This document shows, one piece after another, positions 17,416 to 26,602 of a stretch of DNA of 44,754 bases. Each line of letters opens with the position of its first letter. Positions within the stretch are counted from its first letter, which is position 1. Below the pieces are notes generated by a model, which was not told the DNA's origin, did no database searches, and worked only from the letters and a program-made list of their open reading frames with translations. A program made the position numbers and the translations under genes. The stretch lies in contig DAHZHT010000014.1 in the NCBI GenBank assembly GCA_027406905.1, positions 1-44,754 on the forward strand. Direction: 5' to 3'. This stretch comes from Elusimicrobiota bacterium. Its GTDB lineage: Bacteria; Elusimicrobiota; Elusimicrobia; UBA1565; UBA9628.

Positions 17416-18910
17416 CCGTTGTTGCGGAATTTTACTCCCTATCAGCTCTTTATCGGCTGATGGAGAATCAGGGTATGGAGATCTAGGCCCCCAAGCCCAT
17501 CGCTTTATCCAGTTTCTTTCTGAATCCGGACAAAAATATTGGCAAATGCTCCCGGTCAACCCCGCTAAAGCCGAAAACTCTCCCTACAGTTCCATTTCCG
17601 CTTTCGCAGGGAACCCTTCTTTTATAAGCCTTGAATTCGCCGCAGAAGAGGGATTTTTGGAATATTCTGCTATCTCCGAGATCAAGGGTCTGAGCGTTTT
17701 AGAAGCAGAGAATAAAAAAAGAGAAATTCTAAGAAAGGCCGCCGCGCGCTTTCAAAAAGACAGTCCAAAGGGAAGTTGGGAAGAGTTTCATCTGTTTTTA
17801 GACCAGGAATCTTTCTGGATCAATGATTACGCATGGTTTTGCGCTCTTAAAGAGCGCTTGGCGCAAAAATCCTGGAGCGACTGGCCAGAGGAAATTCGCA
17901 AGCGCAATTTTCGTTTTTGGGAAAGAGGCTTGCTTCATTTCTTGGGAGAAACTTCATTTTATTATCAATTCGAACAATTTCTTTTCGACCGACAGTGGAA
18001 GCGCCTGAAACGAGCCTGCCAGGAAAAAGAGATATCTCTCATTGGAGACGTTCCTATTTTCGTAGCCCATGACAGCGCCGACGTCTGGGCTCATCAAGAA
18101 ATTTTCGATCTCAATGAAAAGGGATTTCCCATCGCCGTCTCCGGCGTTCCCCCCGATTATTTTTCAAAGACAGGCCAGCTTTGGGGAAATCCTCTCTACC
18201 GTTGGGATGTCCTAAAAGAATCTGGATATGAATGGTGGAGAAAGCGCCTTGAAATTTCCGCTCAGCGCTTTGACGCCGTGCGACTGGATCATTTCATCGG
18301 ATTTTGCAGGTATTGGAGGGTTCCCTCCGGAGAAAAAACCGCCGTTTCCGGTCAATGGGTCAAAGGCCCGGGAGCGGATTTTTTTTCTCTAATTGTTCCT
18401 CAAATCCCCAAGCTTAAAATCATCGCGGAAGATTTAGGCGTCGCCGGCGAAGATGTCTATGAATTGCGCGACAAATTTAATTTCCCCGGCATGAATGTTC
18501 TTCAGTTTTCTTTCGGAGGCGAAGAAAAATTTCTGCCTCGAAATTATTCCCCAAATTCCGTCGCATACACCGGCACTCACGACAACGACACGCTCAAAGG
18601 CTGGATTGAAAGCGGGCCCCCTGATGAAGTTAAGAGAGCGCTTGATTACGCTCACAGCTCAAAATCCGATCCAGAAAACCATTGGAAGCTGATTCAAGCG
18701 CTTTTAGAATCCCCCGCAAACACCGCCATCATTCCGCTGCAAGACATCTTGGGACTTGGATCGAAGGCGCGAATGAATATCCCCGGCACGACTTCCGGAA
18801 ATTGGTCTTGGAAATTAGATTTTAAAAGCCTTAATTCAGAAACAATCTCAAAACTCAACAAAACTGTTTTATCCGCGCGCCGGGCGCCAAGCGTTCAATC
18901 GCCGCTGTGA
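17399..18910 (+). CDS. malQ: 4-alpha-glucanotransferase (amylomaltase, GH77)
   Basis: From TTG 17399 the protein has 503 residues, the usual length for MalQ. It begins with CCGILLPISSLSADGESGYGDLGPQA, aligning with the family N-terminus. AGGAAG at 17386-17391 sits 7 nt before the TTG, while the in-frame ATG at 17330 lies deep inside the previous gene. Catalytic residues are visible: nucleophile Asp in FDAVRLDHFIGFCRYWRVP (about 295), acid/base Glu in LKIIAEDLGV (about 343) and Asp in YTGTHDNDTLKGW (about 394). The enzyme transfers alpha-1,4-glucan segments between chains. Its neighbour glgB suggests a role in glycogen or maltodextrin metabolism. Confidence 0.95.
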   Translation: MSLSTNRCCGILLPISSLSADGESGYGDLGPQAHRFIQFLSESGQKYWQMLPVNPAKAENSPYSSISAFAGNPSFISLEFAAEEGFLEYSAISEIKGLSVLEAENKKREILRKAAARFQKDSPKGSWEEFHLFLDQESFWINDYAWFCALKERLAQKSWSDWPEEIRKRNFRFWERGLLHFLGETSFYYQFEQFLFDRQWKRLKRACQEKEISLIGDVPIFVAHDSADVWAHQEIFDLNEKGFPIAVSGVPPDYFSKTGQLWGNPLYRWDVLKESGYEWWRKRLEISAQRFDAVRLDHFIGFCRYWRVPSGEKTAVSGQWVKGPGADFFSLIVPQIPKLKIIAEDLGVAGEDVYELRDKFNFPGMNVLQFSFGGEEKFLPRNYSPNSVAYTGTHDNDTLKGWIESGPPDEVKRALDYAHSSKSDPENHWKLIQALLESPANTAIIPLQDILGLGSKARMNIPGTTSGNWSWKLDFKSLNSETISKLNKTVLSARRAPSVQSPL

Positions 18911-18960
18911 ACTTGAAAAGTATTATGTAGAATAAATTAGTTCTTAATTAAAAGGCGGTT

Positions 18961-20865
18961 ATGCAAAACAATTTAGGATTATTTAACAGTCTGTTGACGC
19001 CCCAGGACCTTCACCTCTTTAACGAAGGCACGCACCGCCGAATTTACCAAAAGCTGGGCGCCCATCCATCCTCTAAAAAAGACGGGGTCTCTTTCGCCGT
19101 TTGGGCGCCGAACGCGAGCGCGGTCTTTGTCATGGGCGATTTTAATTCCTGGAGGCGTTCAAGCCATCCATTATTTCCAGTCGGCAATTCCGGAATCTGG
19201 GAGGGTTTTATTCCGGAGGCGAAAGAAGGTTCTACCTACAAATACCGAATCGTCTCAAAAGACTTAAACTTCGAAGCGGAAAAAGCGGATCCCGTTGGTT
19301 TTTATTTTGAAGTTCCCCCGAAATCCGCCTCCATCGTGCGCGACCTGTCCTATCAATGGAATGATCGCAATTGGCTCAATTCCAGAGCCAACAGAAATTC
19401 GCTTGAGTCTCCGATATCGATTTACGAGATCCATTTAGGATCCTGGAGAAAAGTTCCGGAGGAAAACCAAAGGTCTCTCAGCTATAGAGAGATGGCAAAA
19501 ATTTTGCCGGAATATCTGCGCAAGATGAACTTTACCCATGTCGAGATTTTGCCGGTCATGGAGCATCCGTTTTACGGTTCTTGGGGATATCAGACGCTGG
19601 GATATTTCGCGCCCACTTCCCGTTTCGGAACCCCGCAGGATTTCATGTTTCTCATCGATTCCCTCCACCAAAATGGAATCGGCGTCATCTTAGACTGGGT
19701 CCCCTCTCATTTCGCCACCGACGGGCACGGCCTTGGGCTTTTCGACGGCACCCGTCTCTACGAACATTCCGACCCCAGGCAGGGCTTTCACCCCGATTGG
19801 GGAAGCTATGTTTTTAACTACAGTCGGCACGAGGTGAGGAGTTTTCTTTTGTCGAGCGCGATGTTTTGGATGGACGTCTATCATGCCGACGGGCTTCGGG
19901 TCGACGCCGTCGCCTCGATGCTTTACCTGGATTATTCAAGGAAAAATGGCGACTGGATTCCTAACCGCTACGGCGGTTGCGAAAATCTGGAAGCGATTTC
20001 TTTTCTAAGAACCCTTAACGAAACCGCCTATCTCGATCATCCGGGAATTCAGATGTTTGCCGAAGAGTCGACCGCCTGGCCCATGGTTTCCCGGCCCACC
20101 TCCTGCGGCGGTTTAGGGTTCGGCTATAAATGGGACATGGGGTGGATGCATGATTCTCTTCAGTATTTCCAAAAAGATCCAATTCACCGCAGATACCACC
20201 ACAACAGCCTCACTTTCCGTATGCTCTATGCCTGGCATGAAAACTTCGTCTTGCCTTTGTCGCATGATGAAATTGTCCACGGAAAAGGCTCCTTGATTGG
20301 CCAAATGTCGGGAGATTTTTGGCAGAAATTCGCCAATCTCAGGCTTCTTTTCGCCGATCTTTACGCCCAACCCGGGAAAAAGCTCCTGTTTATGGGCGGA
20401 GAAATCGCGCAATGGAATGAGTGGAATCACGATCATAGCCTCGATTGGCATCTTCTCCAATATAAAGAACACGAGGGAATCAGACTCTGGGTTCAAATGC
20501 TCAATAAAGTCTATCGAGAAGAGCCTGCCCTCCATCAAAATGATTGTTCTCCGGAGGGTTTTGAATGGATTGATTGCGCCGATTCTGCCGCCAGTGTTTT
20601 AAGCTGGAAGAGAAAATCAAAAGACGGAAGCGCGGTCATCGTCGTTTTAAACCTGACTCCGGTCCCCAGAATCAATTACCGCATCGGCGCCCCGCAATCG
20701 GGTTATTGGAAGGAAATTTTAAATAGCGACGCCGTCGAATACGGCGGAAGCGGAACGGGAAACCTGGGCGGAGTCTGGGCGGAGAACATTCCGTTTCACA
20801 ATCAGCCTTACTCGCTTAATTTAACTCTTCCCCCCTTATCCGCTCTATTTTTTAAAGTCGGTTAA
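18961..20865 (+). CDS. glgB: 1,4-alpha-glucan branching enzyme (GH13)
   Basis: The 634-residue protein has a CBM48 domain (about 30-125: GVSFAVWAPNASAVFVMGDFNSW) and a GH13 barrel. Key motifs are DWVPSHFATDGHGL, nucleophile Asp in GLRVDAVASMLYLDY (about 312), acid/base Glu in MFAEESTAWP (about 367) and transition-state Asp in LSHDEIVHGKGSL (about 436). A C-terminal beta domain ends in LPPLSALFFKV. It makes alpha-1,6 branches in glycogen. The shorter form lacks the extra N1 domain of E. coli GlgB. AAAGGCGG just before ATG is a good ribosome site. It lies 50 nt after malQ and ends in a 4-nt overlap with the convergent mutY gene, leaving no room for a separate terminator. Confidence 0.97.
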   Translation: MQNNLGLFNSLLTPQDLHLFNEGTHRRIYQKLGAHPSSKKDGVSFAVWAPNASAVFVMGDFNSWRRSSHPLFPVGNSGIWEGFIPEAKEGSTYKYRIVSKDLNFEAEKADPVGFYFEVPPKSASIVRDLSYQWNDRNWLNSRANRNSLESPISIYEIHLGSWRKVPEENQRSLSYREMAKILPEYLRKMNFTHVEILPVMEHPFYGSWGYQTLGYFAPTSRFGTPQDFMFLIDSLHQNGIGVILDWVPSHFATDGHGLGLFDGTRLYEHSDPRQGFHPDWGSYVFNYSRHEVRSFLLSSAMFWMDVYHADGLRVDAVASMLYLDYSRKNGDWIPNRYGGCENLEAISFLRTLNETAYLDHPGIQMFAEESTAWPMVSRPTSCGGLGFGYKWDMGWMHDSLQYFQKDPIHRRYHHNSLTFRMLYAWHENFVLPLSHDEIVHGKGSLIGQMSGDFWQKFANLRLLFADLYAQPGKKLLFMGGEIAQWNEWNHDHSLDWHLLQYKEHEGIRLWVQMLNKVYREEPALHQNDCSPEGFEWIDCADSAASVLSWKRKSKDGSAVIVVLNLTPVPRINYRIGAPQSGYWKEILNSDAVEYGGSGTGNLGGVWAENIPFHNQPYSLNLTLPPLSALFFKVG

Positions 20866-21818
20866 TTCCGCTTTGGCAGACATTTCTTCCACAGAGAGGA
20901 AACTAAAAGTTTAGGAAGTTCCTCCCTAGGCGCCCATTTCATGGGATAGGAAACTTCTTCTTTCAAACTGCCCTCATAAACCCGAACATTAATCTGGTGA
21001 TGGGTAATTGTATGCGAAGCGGACTTAAGAAGAACTCCGACCTGAGCCTTGGCCCTTCCGATTTCCGGAAGGCCCCAATGCCCTTTCAAGAGTTTTTCTT
21101 TCTCGTCGCGCTTCCAAAGAAGCGCTTTTCCGCCGCGCTCAATCCATAAAAAATTCCAATTTAATTTAACGAGATTTTTCCTGGTTTTAGGGGCAGGAAA
21201 AAGATTTTGCGTGTTTTTTTTAAACGCCGCGCAGGCAAAAGAAATGGGACAAACTTCGCAGTTGGGATTTTCCGGCGCGCATACAGTCGCCCCCAACTCC
21301 ATTAAGGCCTGGTTCCAGTCTCCAGGGCGCTCGTGGTCCAATAAATCCTCGGCCATTCTCCAAAATTCTTTCGGAGTTTTGTTTTGAGCCGTTAAGCGCG
21401 AAAAAACCCGGCTTACGTTGCCGTCTAAAACCGAATACGGTTTTTGAAAGGCGATGGACAAAATCGCGCCCGCAGTGTAACGCCCGATTCCAGGAAGAGA
21501 AATAAGAGAATCAAAGTCATCGGGAAACACCCCGCGATGCTGGCGAACTATTTTTTGCGCGGCTAAAAGCAAGTTCCTGGCGCGGGAATAATACCCCAAA
21601 CCCGCCCACAAAGCCAAAACTTCTTCTTCTTTGGCCCCAGCCAAACTCCGCAAATCAGGGAATTTTTTGATAAAGCGCTCGAAATAGGGAATAACGAAAG
21701 CCACCGTAGTCTGCTGAAGCATGATTTCGGAAATCCAGGTTCGATAGGGAGAAGGGCGATCCCGCCACGGCATGGACCTATGATAGCGGCGATACCAAAG
21801 GAGAAGTTCTTGCCTCAA
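20862..21818 (-). CDS. mutY: A/G-specific adenine glycosylase
   Basis: The enzyme removes adenine mispaired with 8-oxoguanine. It shows catalytic Glu in SEIMLQQTTVAFVIPYF, a helix-hairpin-helix LISLPGIGRYTAGAIL, catalytic Asp in VLDGNVSRVFSRL, and the iron-sulfur cluster ligands C-x6-C-x2-C-x5-C (CAPENPNCEVCPISFAC). The C-terminal MutT-like domain (FLWIERGGKALLWKRDEKEKLLKGHWGLPEIG) recognises 8-oxoG and is complete but short. No ATG is convenient. TTG 21818, 1 nt after the stop of the upstream gene, gives 318 residues and matches the family start (LLLWYRRYHRSMPWR). An in-frame TTG at 21836 is an alternative, and ATG 21962 would overlap the neighbour heavily. Confidence 0.93.
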   Translation of the reverse strand: MRQELLLWYRRYHRSMPWRDRPSPYRTWISEIMLQQTTVAFVIPYFERFIKKFPDLRSLAGAKEEEVLALWAGLGYYSRARNLLLAAQKIVRQHRGVFPDDFDSLISLPGIGRYTAGAILSIAFQKPYSVLDGNVSRVFSRLTAQNKTPKEFWRMAEDLLDHERPGDWNQALMELGATVCAPENPNCEVCPISFACAAFKKNTQNLFPAPKTRKNLVKLNWNFLWIERGGKALLWKRDEKEKLLKGHWGLPEIGRAKAQVGVLLKSASHTITHHQINVRVYEGSLKEEVSYPMKWAPREELPKLLVSSLWKKCLPKRN

Positions 21819-21819
21819 A

Positions 21820-22104
21820 CTATTCTTTGACGGCAAGGTTAAAGGTCGGCTCTTTGACTCCACGGACGTGATAAACGATTTTTTCAAGCAACTTTTCCTG
21901 TTGGACAGAATCAACCATCCCGCTAATGATGACAGCTCCGGCATCCACGTCCACGTAAACATGGGATATATCGAGGCCTCTTTCTTGTTTTAGAGCGGAG
22001 ATAATCTCGCCCTTAAGAGCGGAATCTCTCGGCGGCGCTTGAAAGCCAAACCCCGCGCATCCAAACAAACCCAGCGCTGACAAGAGAAAGAAACTCTTTT
22101 TCAT
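21820..22104 (-). CDS. BON-domain lipoprotein
   Basis: The 94-residue protein has a lipoprotein signal (FFLLSALGLFGC) followed by a single BON domain (about residues 28-90). The domain shows IISALKQERGLDISHVYVDVDAGAVIISGMVDS and the final V..V.GV..., the OsmY-type fold associated with envelope stress and phospholipid binding. It would be anchored in the periplasm or outer membrane. It is probably co-transcribed with mutY, whose presumed start is 1 nt beyond its stop. It is divergent from the rdgB-TPR gene, with only 43 nt between start codons. Confidence 0.88.
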   Translation of the reverse strand: MKKSFFLLSALGLFGCAGFGFQAPPRDSALKGEIISALKQERGLDISHVYVDVDAGAVIISGMVDSVQQEKLLEKIVYHVRGVKEPTFNLAVKE

Positions 22105-22115
22105 TGGCCTAGAAA

Positions 22116-22124
22116 TGTTACAAT
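22116..22124 (+). promoter_or_regulatory. Extended -10 promoter element of the rdgB-TPR gene
   Basis: TGTTACAAT is an extended -10 with TACAAT at 22119-22124. The predicted start near 22131 leaves a leader of about 17 nt before ATG 22148. On the opposite strand a possible -10 (TAACAT, 22115-22120) for the BON gene overlaps it, so the two divergent promoters may interfere. Confidence 0.4.
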
Positions 22125-22147
22125 TTCTCGACTCGTTATCAAAACCG

Positions 22148-24469
22148 ATGAAGCGAATTTTGCTCGCAACCAGAAACCCTCACAAAGAAAGGGAAATCTC
22201 GGAAATGCTGGGTCCGGCGGTTTCAATTCTTTCCATGAGAGATTTTCCGCTTCTCCCCGAGACTATCGAAGATCAACCGACGCTAGAGGCTAATGCGGCA
22301 AAAAAAGCGCGAGAAGCCGCCCTTCAAACAAAACTGTGGGCCTTGGCCGACGACACCGGACTTGAGGTCGAAGCCTTGGGAGGCGCCCCGGGAGTTTTCT
22401 CGGCCCGCTACGCCGGGGAACGCGCTTCGTTTGAAGACAATACGAAGAAGCTCCTAGACAATCTTTCTCAAACCCCTGCGAAAAAAAGAAAAGCCGTTTT
22501 CCGCACCGTCATGGCTCTTTCAAGCCCGGAAGGCGAAATCGAAACGGTCGAAGGGCGAATTGAGGGAATGATTACAGAGTCGCCCCGAGGAAAAGAAGGT
22601 TTTGGATACGATCCGGTCTTCCTGATTCCCTCCCGGCAAAAGACCTTGGCGGAAATGGAGCCCAAGGAAAAAAATTCGATCAGCCACCGCGCCCTGGCTC
22701 TAAAAAAAATCATTCCGCGCATCATGTCTTTAGGACTTCTTCTCAGCTTTCTTTTTCCTCTTTTCGCGAGAGCCGATATCAATGACGCCAATCAGGCTGG
22801 TTCAGACACCATCTGGGATCAAATGATGGCCTCTCAAGCTGGCCGCAATGTCTATATTGGTTCTGAGTATCTGCAGCGCGGAAATTATGACATGGCAGTA
22901 GAAGAATTTGGCCGCGCGGTGGCGGACAACCCCCAGGACCCGAAGGCTCATATGATGTTGGGAGTCGCCTATTATTGGCTTGGAAGAGTGAAAAAATCTC
23001 TTGAGGAGTATCAAACCAGTTTGGAATTAGACCCTAAAAGCGCTCAGGTTTATATGCTAATTGGAATCTCCTTGGCTTGGGAAGGCAACAATCAAGGCGC
23101 ATACCAAGAGTTTGAGACCGCAGCCAAGCTCAACCCTTCCAGGCCCGATATCCAAATGAATCTCGGTTCTGTCGAGGAAACGCTCGGTAAAATCCAGGAT
23201 GCGCTGGAACACCTTCGGGAAGCGGTCAGTCTCGACCCTAAATATCCCCTCTATCACTATCAACTGGGAATGCTCTATCGCCGGCTTGGGCGCTACACTG
23301 AAGCCACCGATGAATTTGCCGCCGCTTTAGAAATTTTTCCTGATTATGAAGACGCGCTTCTGGAAATGGGCTCGATGGCGGAAAGAGATCATCATTTCAG
23401 AAAGGCCATGGACGATTTCAGTCACGCCGTAGATTTAAAAGAAAGAGATTCGGTCGCCAGGCTTTTACTCGCGCATCTCTATCTGCTTGAAAACAAATAC
23501 AAGGACGCGCGCCTGGTCATGGCCAACGCTTTTGATCTCGCCCCCAAAGAAGGCGGCCCGGGGTTAAGGCTCTCTCTATCTTATTCCGGCGGAAAATCAA
23601 AAAACTCTCCGCAAAAGAATCAAAAGCCGCAAAAACCGCGGAAAAATCATAACCCCACCGCTAAACCTCAGCCGAAATCTCCCTCCAATAGCCCGTTGAA
23701 CGTCTTTAAGAAAAATCTTGAGCGCATTCCGCTCAACCAGGGCGCGATTTTGCAAGTTGAAGTGGTCTTCATGCCAAAACCAAAACTTAAGACTGCCGAT
23801 GATGAAAGCAATTCTTCCCTGCAAAAAGAGCTGGAGAAAAAGCTGGGCGACCAACAGGCCACCCCCCAAGCCGTTCAGCGAGAATATCCCATCCATGCGG
23901 GAAACGCCCAGGAAAGAAAGGCTGAAATCGCCCAAATTATCCAAAACCTCAAACAGACTCTTAACAAGGCTCCGCCCAACTCCAACGTGAGGTTTGGGAT
24001 GAACTTAACCTATAAAAATCTGGAACATGTCTCGACCGGCGGCCCGCGACCGACTAACAATCCGCTCAACGTTTCTTACCAGCCCCACGCGGTCGGAAAC
24101 GATTTGGGGCTTTGGATTATGGGAACCGGTTGGATGGATTTGGTCTCCGAAATTTTGCCGAAGCCGGGGCGAACCGTTCACCATCCCGATCAAACGGATT
24201 GGTGGACCGAAGAGGGCTTGGGATATGCGACCTTGGGAAAAGGCCCCGAAGCCTTGGCCGATTTTGAAAGGGCCTGCCGTCTCGATCCCAACAACGATGT
24301 CGCTTGGCTGGGGCGAGCGGTCGCGTCTATCATCATGGGAGACGAAAAAGGCGCGCTCAAGTATCTCAGAAAATCTCTTTCTCTCAATCCTCAAAATAAA
24401 ACGGCGAAAGAAGGGCTTAAATGGCTTTTAAAGCCTTCCGCCCAAACCCACAAAGGATCCCATCAATGA
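22148..24469 (+). CDS. rdgB: RdgB/HAM1 nucleotide pyrophosphatase fused in frame to an exported-type TPR protein
   Basis: Residues 1-192 are a complete RdgB (ITPase/XTPase): KRILLATRNPHKEREI, ALADDTGLEVEALGGAPGVFSARYAGE, GKEGFGYDPVFL and ISHRALALKK. It hydrolyses dITP/XTP to cleanse the nucleotide pool. No stop follows. The frame continues through MSLGLLLSFLFPLFARA, which looks exactly like a signal peptide starting with an ATG at 22724. After it come about seven tetratricopeptide repeats (about 225-475), a Lys/Pro-rich linker, an unassigned region and two more TPRs at the C-terminus. Either this is one fused protein or the TPR part is also translated separately from 22724 and exported. ATG 22148 fits RdgB; ATG 22115 overlaps the promoter. 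The end overlaps murC by 4 nt. Confidence 0.88.
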   Translation: MKRILLATRNPHKEREISEMLGPAVSILSMRDFPLLPETIEDQPTLEANAAKKAREAALQTKLWALADDTGLEVEALGGAPGVFSARYAGERASFEDNTKKLLDNLSQTPAKKRKAVFRTVMALSSPEGEIETVEGRIEGMITESPRGKEGFGYDPVFLIPSRQKTLAEMEPKEKNSISHRALALKKIIPRIMSLGLLLSFLFPLFARADINDANQAGSDTIWDQMMASQAGRNVYIGSEYLQRGNYDMAVEEFGRAVADNPQDPKAHMMLGVAYYWLGRVKKSLEEYQTSLELDPKSAQVYMLIGISLAWEGNNQGAYQEFETAAKLNPSRPDIQMNLGSVEETLGKIQDALEHLREAVSLDPKYPLYHYQLGMLYRRLGRYTEATDEFAAALEIFPDYEDALLEMGSMAERDHHFRKAMDDFSHAVDLKERDSVARLLLAHLYLLENKYKDARLVMANAFDLAPKEGGPGLRLSLSYSGGKSKNSPQKNQKPQKPRKNHNPTAKPQPKSPSNSPLNVFKKNLERIPLNQGAILQVEVVFMPKPKLKTADDESNSSLQKELEKKLGDQQATPQAVQREYPIHAGNAQERKAEIAQIIQNLKQTLNKAPPNSNVRFGMNLTYKNLEHVSTGGPRPTNNPLNVSYQPHAVGNDLGLWIMGTGWMDLVSEILPKPGRTVHHPDQTDWWTEEGLGYATLGKGPEALADFERACRLDPNNDVAWLGRAVASIIMGDEKGALKYLRKSLSLNPQNKTAKEGLKWLLKPSAQTHKGSHQ

Positions 24470-25833
24470 AAAGAGATTTCATGAGCGCTTTTGTCGAGCG
24501 CATCCATTTTGTCGGCATCGGCGGAGTCGGAATGAGCGGGATTGCCGAAGTGCTTTTAAATCTCGGATATCGGGTGTCTGGCTCGGACCTTAAAGACGGC
24601 GAAATGACTCGCCGTCTTAAAAGCCTCGGAGCTAAAATCTTTTATGGCCACAAGGCCTCTCATATCGCGGGCGCCCAGGTCGTTGTCATTAGTTCTGCGG
24701 TGTCATCTAAAAATCCCGAGGTTTTAGAAGCCCAAAAAAAACGCATCCCGGTCATCTCAAGAGCGGAAATGCTTTCTGAAATCGGCCGGATGAAAAAAAC
24801 CGTCACCATCGCGGGCTCTCATGGAAAAACGACTACGACCTCGATGACGGCGATGGCGTTAAGCGAGGCCAAGGCCAAGCCGACCATAATCATCGGCGGA
24901 CGCCTAAAAAATATTCACGCCGGGGCGAGACTAGGGATTAGCGATTATCTGGTCGCGGAAGCCGATGAGTCCGATGGATCCTTCGTTCACCTCTCCCCCC
25001 TAGTCGCCATTGTCACCAATATTGACAATGATCATCTTGACTTTCACAAAACAATGGAAGCTCTCAAGAATTCTTTTGTCGAACACCTCAAGCGCCTGCC
25101 ATTTTACGGCGCGGCAATTCTCTGTTGGGATAATCCCATCCTCCGGGAAATTTCAGGCTCCCTTTCAAAGCCGGTCATCACTTACGGCTTTGGAAAATCA
25201 AGCCAATGGACGGCAAAAAACATCCGCCTTTCAAAAGACGGCTCGAATTTCGACGCTTTCTTTCAAGGAAAAAAGAAAGTCGGAATTCATCTCTCCGTTC
25301 CCGGAAAACACAATGTTCTTAACAGCCTCGCCGCCCTCGCCGCGGGAAACTTCCTCGGCTTTGATCTTAAACTTCTGGCTGCGGGGCTTTCTGAATTTAA
25401 AGGCGTCGGCCGCAGGCTTGATCTCATCGGAAAAGCCAAAGGCGTCGAATTTATCGACGACTACGGACACCACCCGACTGAAATTAAAGCCACTTTGTCG
25501 GCGGTCTCAAATCTTTGGAAAGCTAAGCGCGTCATCGTCCTTTTTCAACCTCACCGTTTTAGCCGCACCAAACTTCTGGCGAACGACTTTGGACCCGCGT
25601 TTAAAGGAGCGGATATGGTTTTCGTGACCGATATTTACCCCGCCGGTGAAAAAGCGATCCCCGGCGTTACTTCTCGACTTATTATTGACTCAATCAAAAA
25701 AACCGGCGTTTCTTGCGCTCCTTTTTCAAATACGCAAACCCTGGCCCGGCAGCTTCGAAAGGGAGATTTAGTTTTGACCCTGGGAGCTGGAGACATACGC
25801 AAAACAGGCGAAGAACTTTTGCGCCTTTTATAA
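24466..25833 (+). CDS. murC: UDP-N-acetylmuramate-L-alanine ligase
   Basis: The 455-residue enzyme adds L-alanine to UDP-MurNAc, the first peptide step of peptidoglycan synthesis, in the cytoplasm. Motifs are IHFVGIGGVGMSGIAEVL (nucleotide-sugar Rossmann domain), ATP loop GSHGKTTTTSM (about 117), VAEADESDGSF, TNIDNDHLDF, IDDYGHHPTEIKATL and FQPHRFSRT. ATG 24466 is chosen because it overlaps the upstream stop (ATGA) and has AAAGGA 8-9 nt before it. ATG 24481 is possible, and ATG 24421 lies inside the TPR coding region. Other mur genes are not nearby. Confidence 0.96.
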   Translation: MKRDFMSAFVERIHFVGIGGVGMSGIAEVLLNLGYRVSGSDLKDGEMTRRLKSLGAKIFYGHKASHIAGAQVVVISSAVSSKNPEVLEAQKKRIPVISRAEMLSEIGRMKKTVTIAGSHGKTTTTSMTAMALSEAKAKPTIIIGGRLKNIHAGARLGISDYLVAEADESDGSFVHLSPLVAIVTNIDNDHLDFHKTMEALKNSFVEHLKRLPFYGAAILCWDNPILREISGSLSKPVITYGFGKSSQWTAKNIRLSKDGSNFDAFFQGKKKVGIHLSVPGKHNVLNSLAALAAGNFLGFDLKLLAAGLSEFKGVGRRLDLIGKAKGVEFIDDYGHHPTEIKATLSAVSNLWKAKRVIVLFQPHRFSRTKLLANDFGPAFKGADMVFVTDIYPAGEKAIPGVTSRLIIDSIKKTGVSCAPFSNTQTLARQLRKGDLVLTLGAGDIRKTGEELLRLL

Positions 25834-25867
25834 AGCCACACAAAAAGAGAAAATCTCAAGCCCTTGC

Positions 25868-26467
25868 TCAGTGATTTGGATTAGGCGGCGGATTTTTGTC
25901 CGGAGTTCCCTGAAAAACAGTCGGACCGGGGAAAGAGTCAAGGACTGTTCCATTTCTTCCAGGAACCGGCTGTTCAATTGGATTAACATTTTTCAGATGA
26001 GGCATCGCGCTAGAGTTATTAGATTTTTTGTAGCCAGTCGCGCCGGCTCCCGCGCCATTAAGGCCCGCGGCGCCGCCTTTTGAAGTTTTCGCGGCTTGGG
26101 TAAAACAAGCCTTAATAATCGCGTTTTGTTGTTTTTGGCTCAAGCGCTTCCCCTTGTTTTTTTTCTCCACGCAGGCCAATGCCTGAGCTTTTTGAGCGAT
26201 GGTCAAAGGCTTGGATGTAGAAGTGTTCGATGAAAGCGGCTTTCCTTTAGGAACGCAGATATAAGGTTGAAACGCGGAATTTGTTTTTTTCGCGATCGTG
26301 CCGCTGGGGCACGAAGAAGCGCCGGAAGCTGACGCCTGTAAAGAACCCTGTCCAAGGCTTTGAGAGTTTGGAGATTTTGGCAGGGCAAAGACTTTTGGGG
26401 TCCCCAAAAACAAAGCGCCTGAAACGGCAAAGACTTTCAATACCTGTTTCTGAGTCATCTTAGTCAT
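25868..26467 (-). CDS. Small secreted protein, Ser/Gly/Pro-rich with four cysteines
   Basis: From ATG 26467 the protein has 199 residues, with a Sec signal peptide (VLKVFAVSGALFLGTPKVFA). A short Cys pair (SCPSGTIAKKTNSAFQPYIC) follows, then a helical segment with two further Cys (ALACVEKKNKGKRLSQKQQNAIIKACF). The C-terminus is low-complexity Gly/Asn/Pro. The start is fixed by GAAGGAGG just upstream and by a well-formed promoter. The longer frame back to 26608 would run over that promoter. No family recognised. It is divergent from rplM. Confidence 0.72.
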   Translation of the reverse strand: MTKMTQKQVLKVFAVSGALFLGTPKVFALPKSPNSQSLGQGSLQASASGASSCPSGTIAKKTNSAFQPYICVPKGKPLSSNTSTSKPLTIAQKAQALACVEKKNKGKRLSQKQQNAIIKACFTQAAKTSKGGAAGLNGAGAGATGYKKSNNSSAMPHLKNVNPIEQPVPGRNGTVLDSFPGPTVFQGTPDKNPPPNPNH

Positions 26468-26486
26468 ATGAGCCTCCTTCCATAGA

Positions 26487-26515
26487 AAGATAACCCCTGA
26501 TGAAGCCGATGTCAA
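26487..26515 (-). promoter_or_regulatory. Sigma-70-type promoter of the small secreted protein gene
   Basis: On the minus strand a perfect -35 TTGACA (26510-26515) and -10 TATCTT (26487-26492) are 17 nt apart. The transcript would begin near 26480 and include the GGAGG ribosome site at 26473-26477. Confidence 0.65.
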
Positions 26516-26542
26516 GTAAAAAATTGGTAAAAAATTTTTCCC

Positions 26543-26572
26543 TTGCGCATGCCCCGCTGGATTGTGTATGAT
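26543..26572 (+). promoter_or_regulatory. Candidate promoter of rplM-rpsI
   Basis: TTGCGC (26543-26548) and TATGAT (26567-26572) are separated by 18 nt. The start would be near 26579, giving a short leader with GGAAGG at 26592-26597 before ATG 26603. Confidence 0.5.
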
Positions 26573-26602
26573 AAACCTATATCTTAACTTCGGAAGGCAA
26601 AT

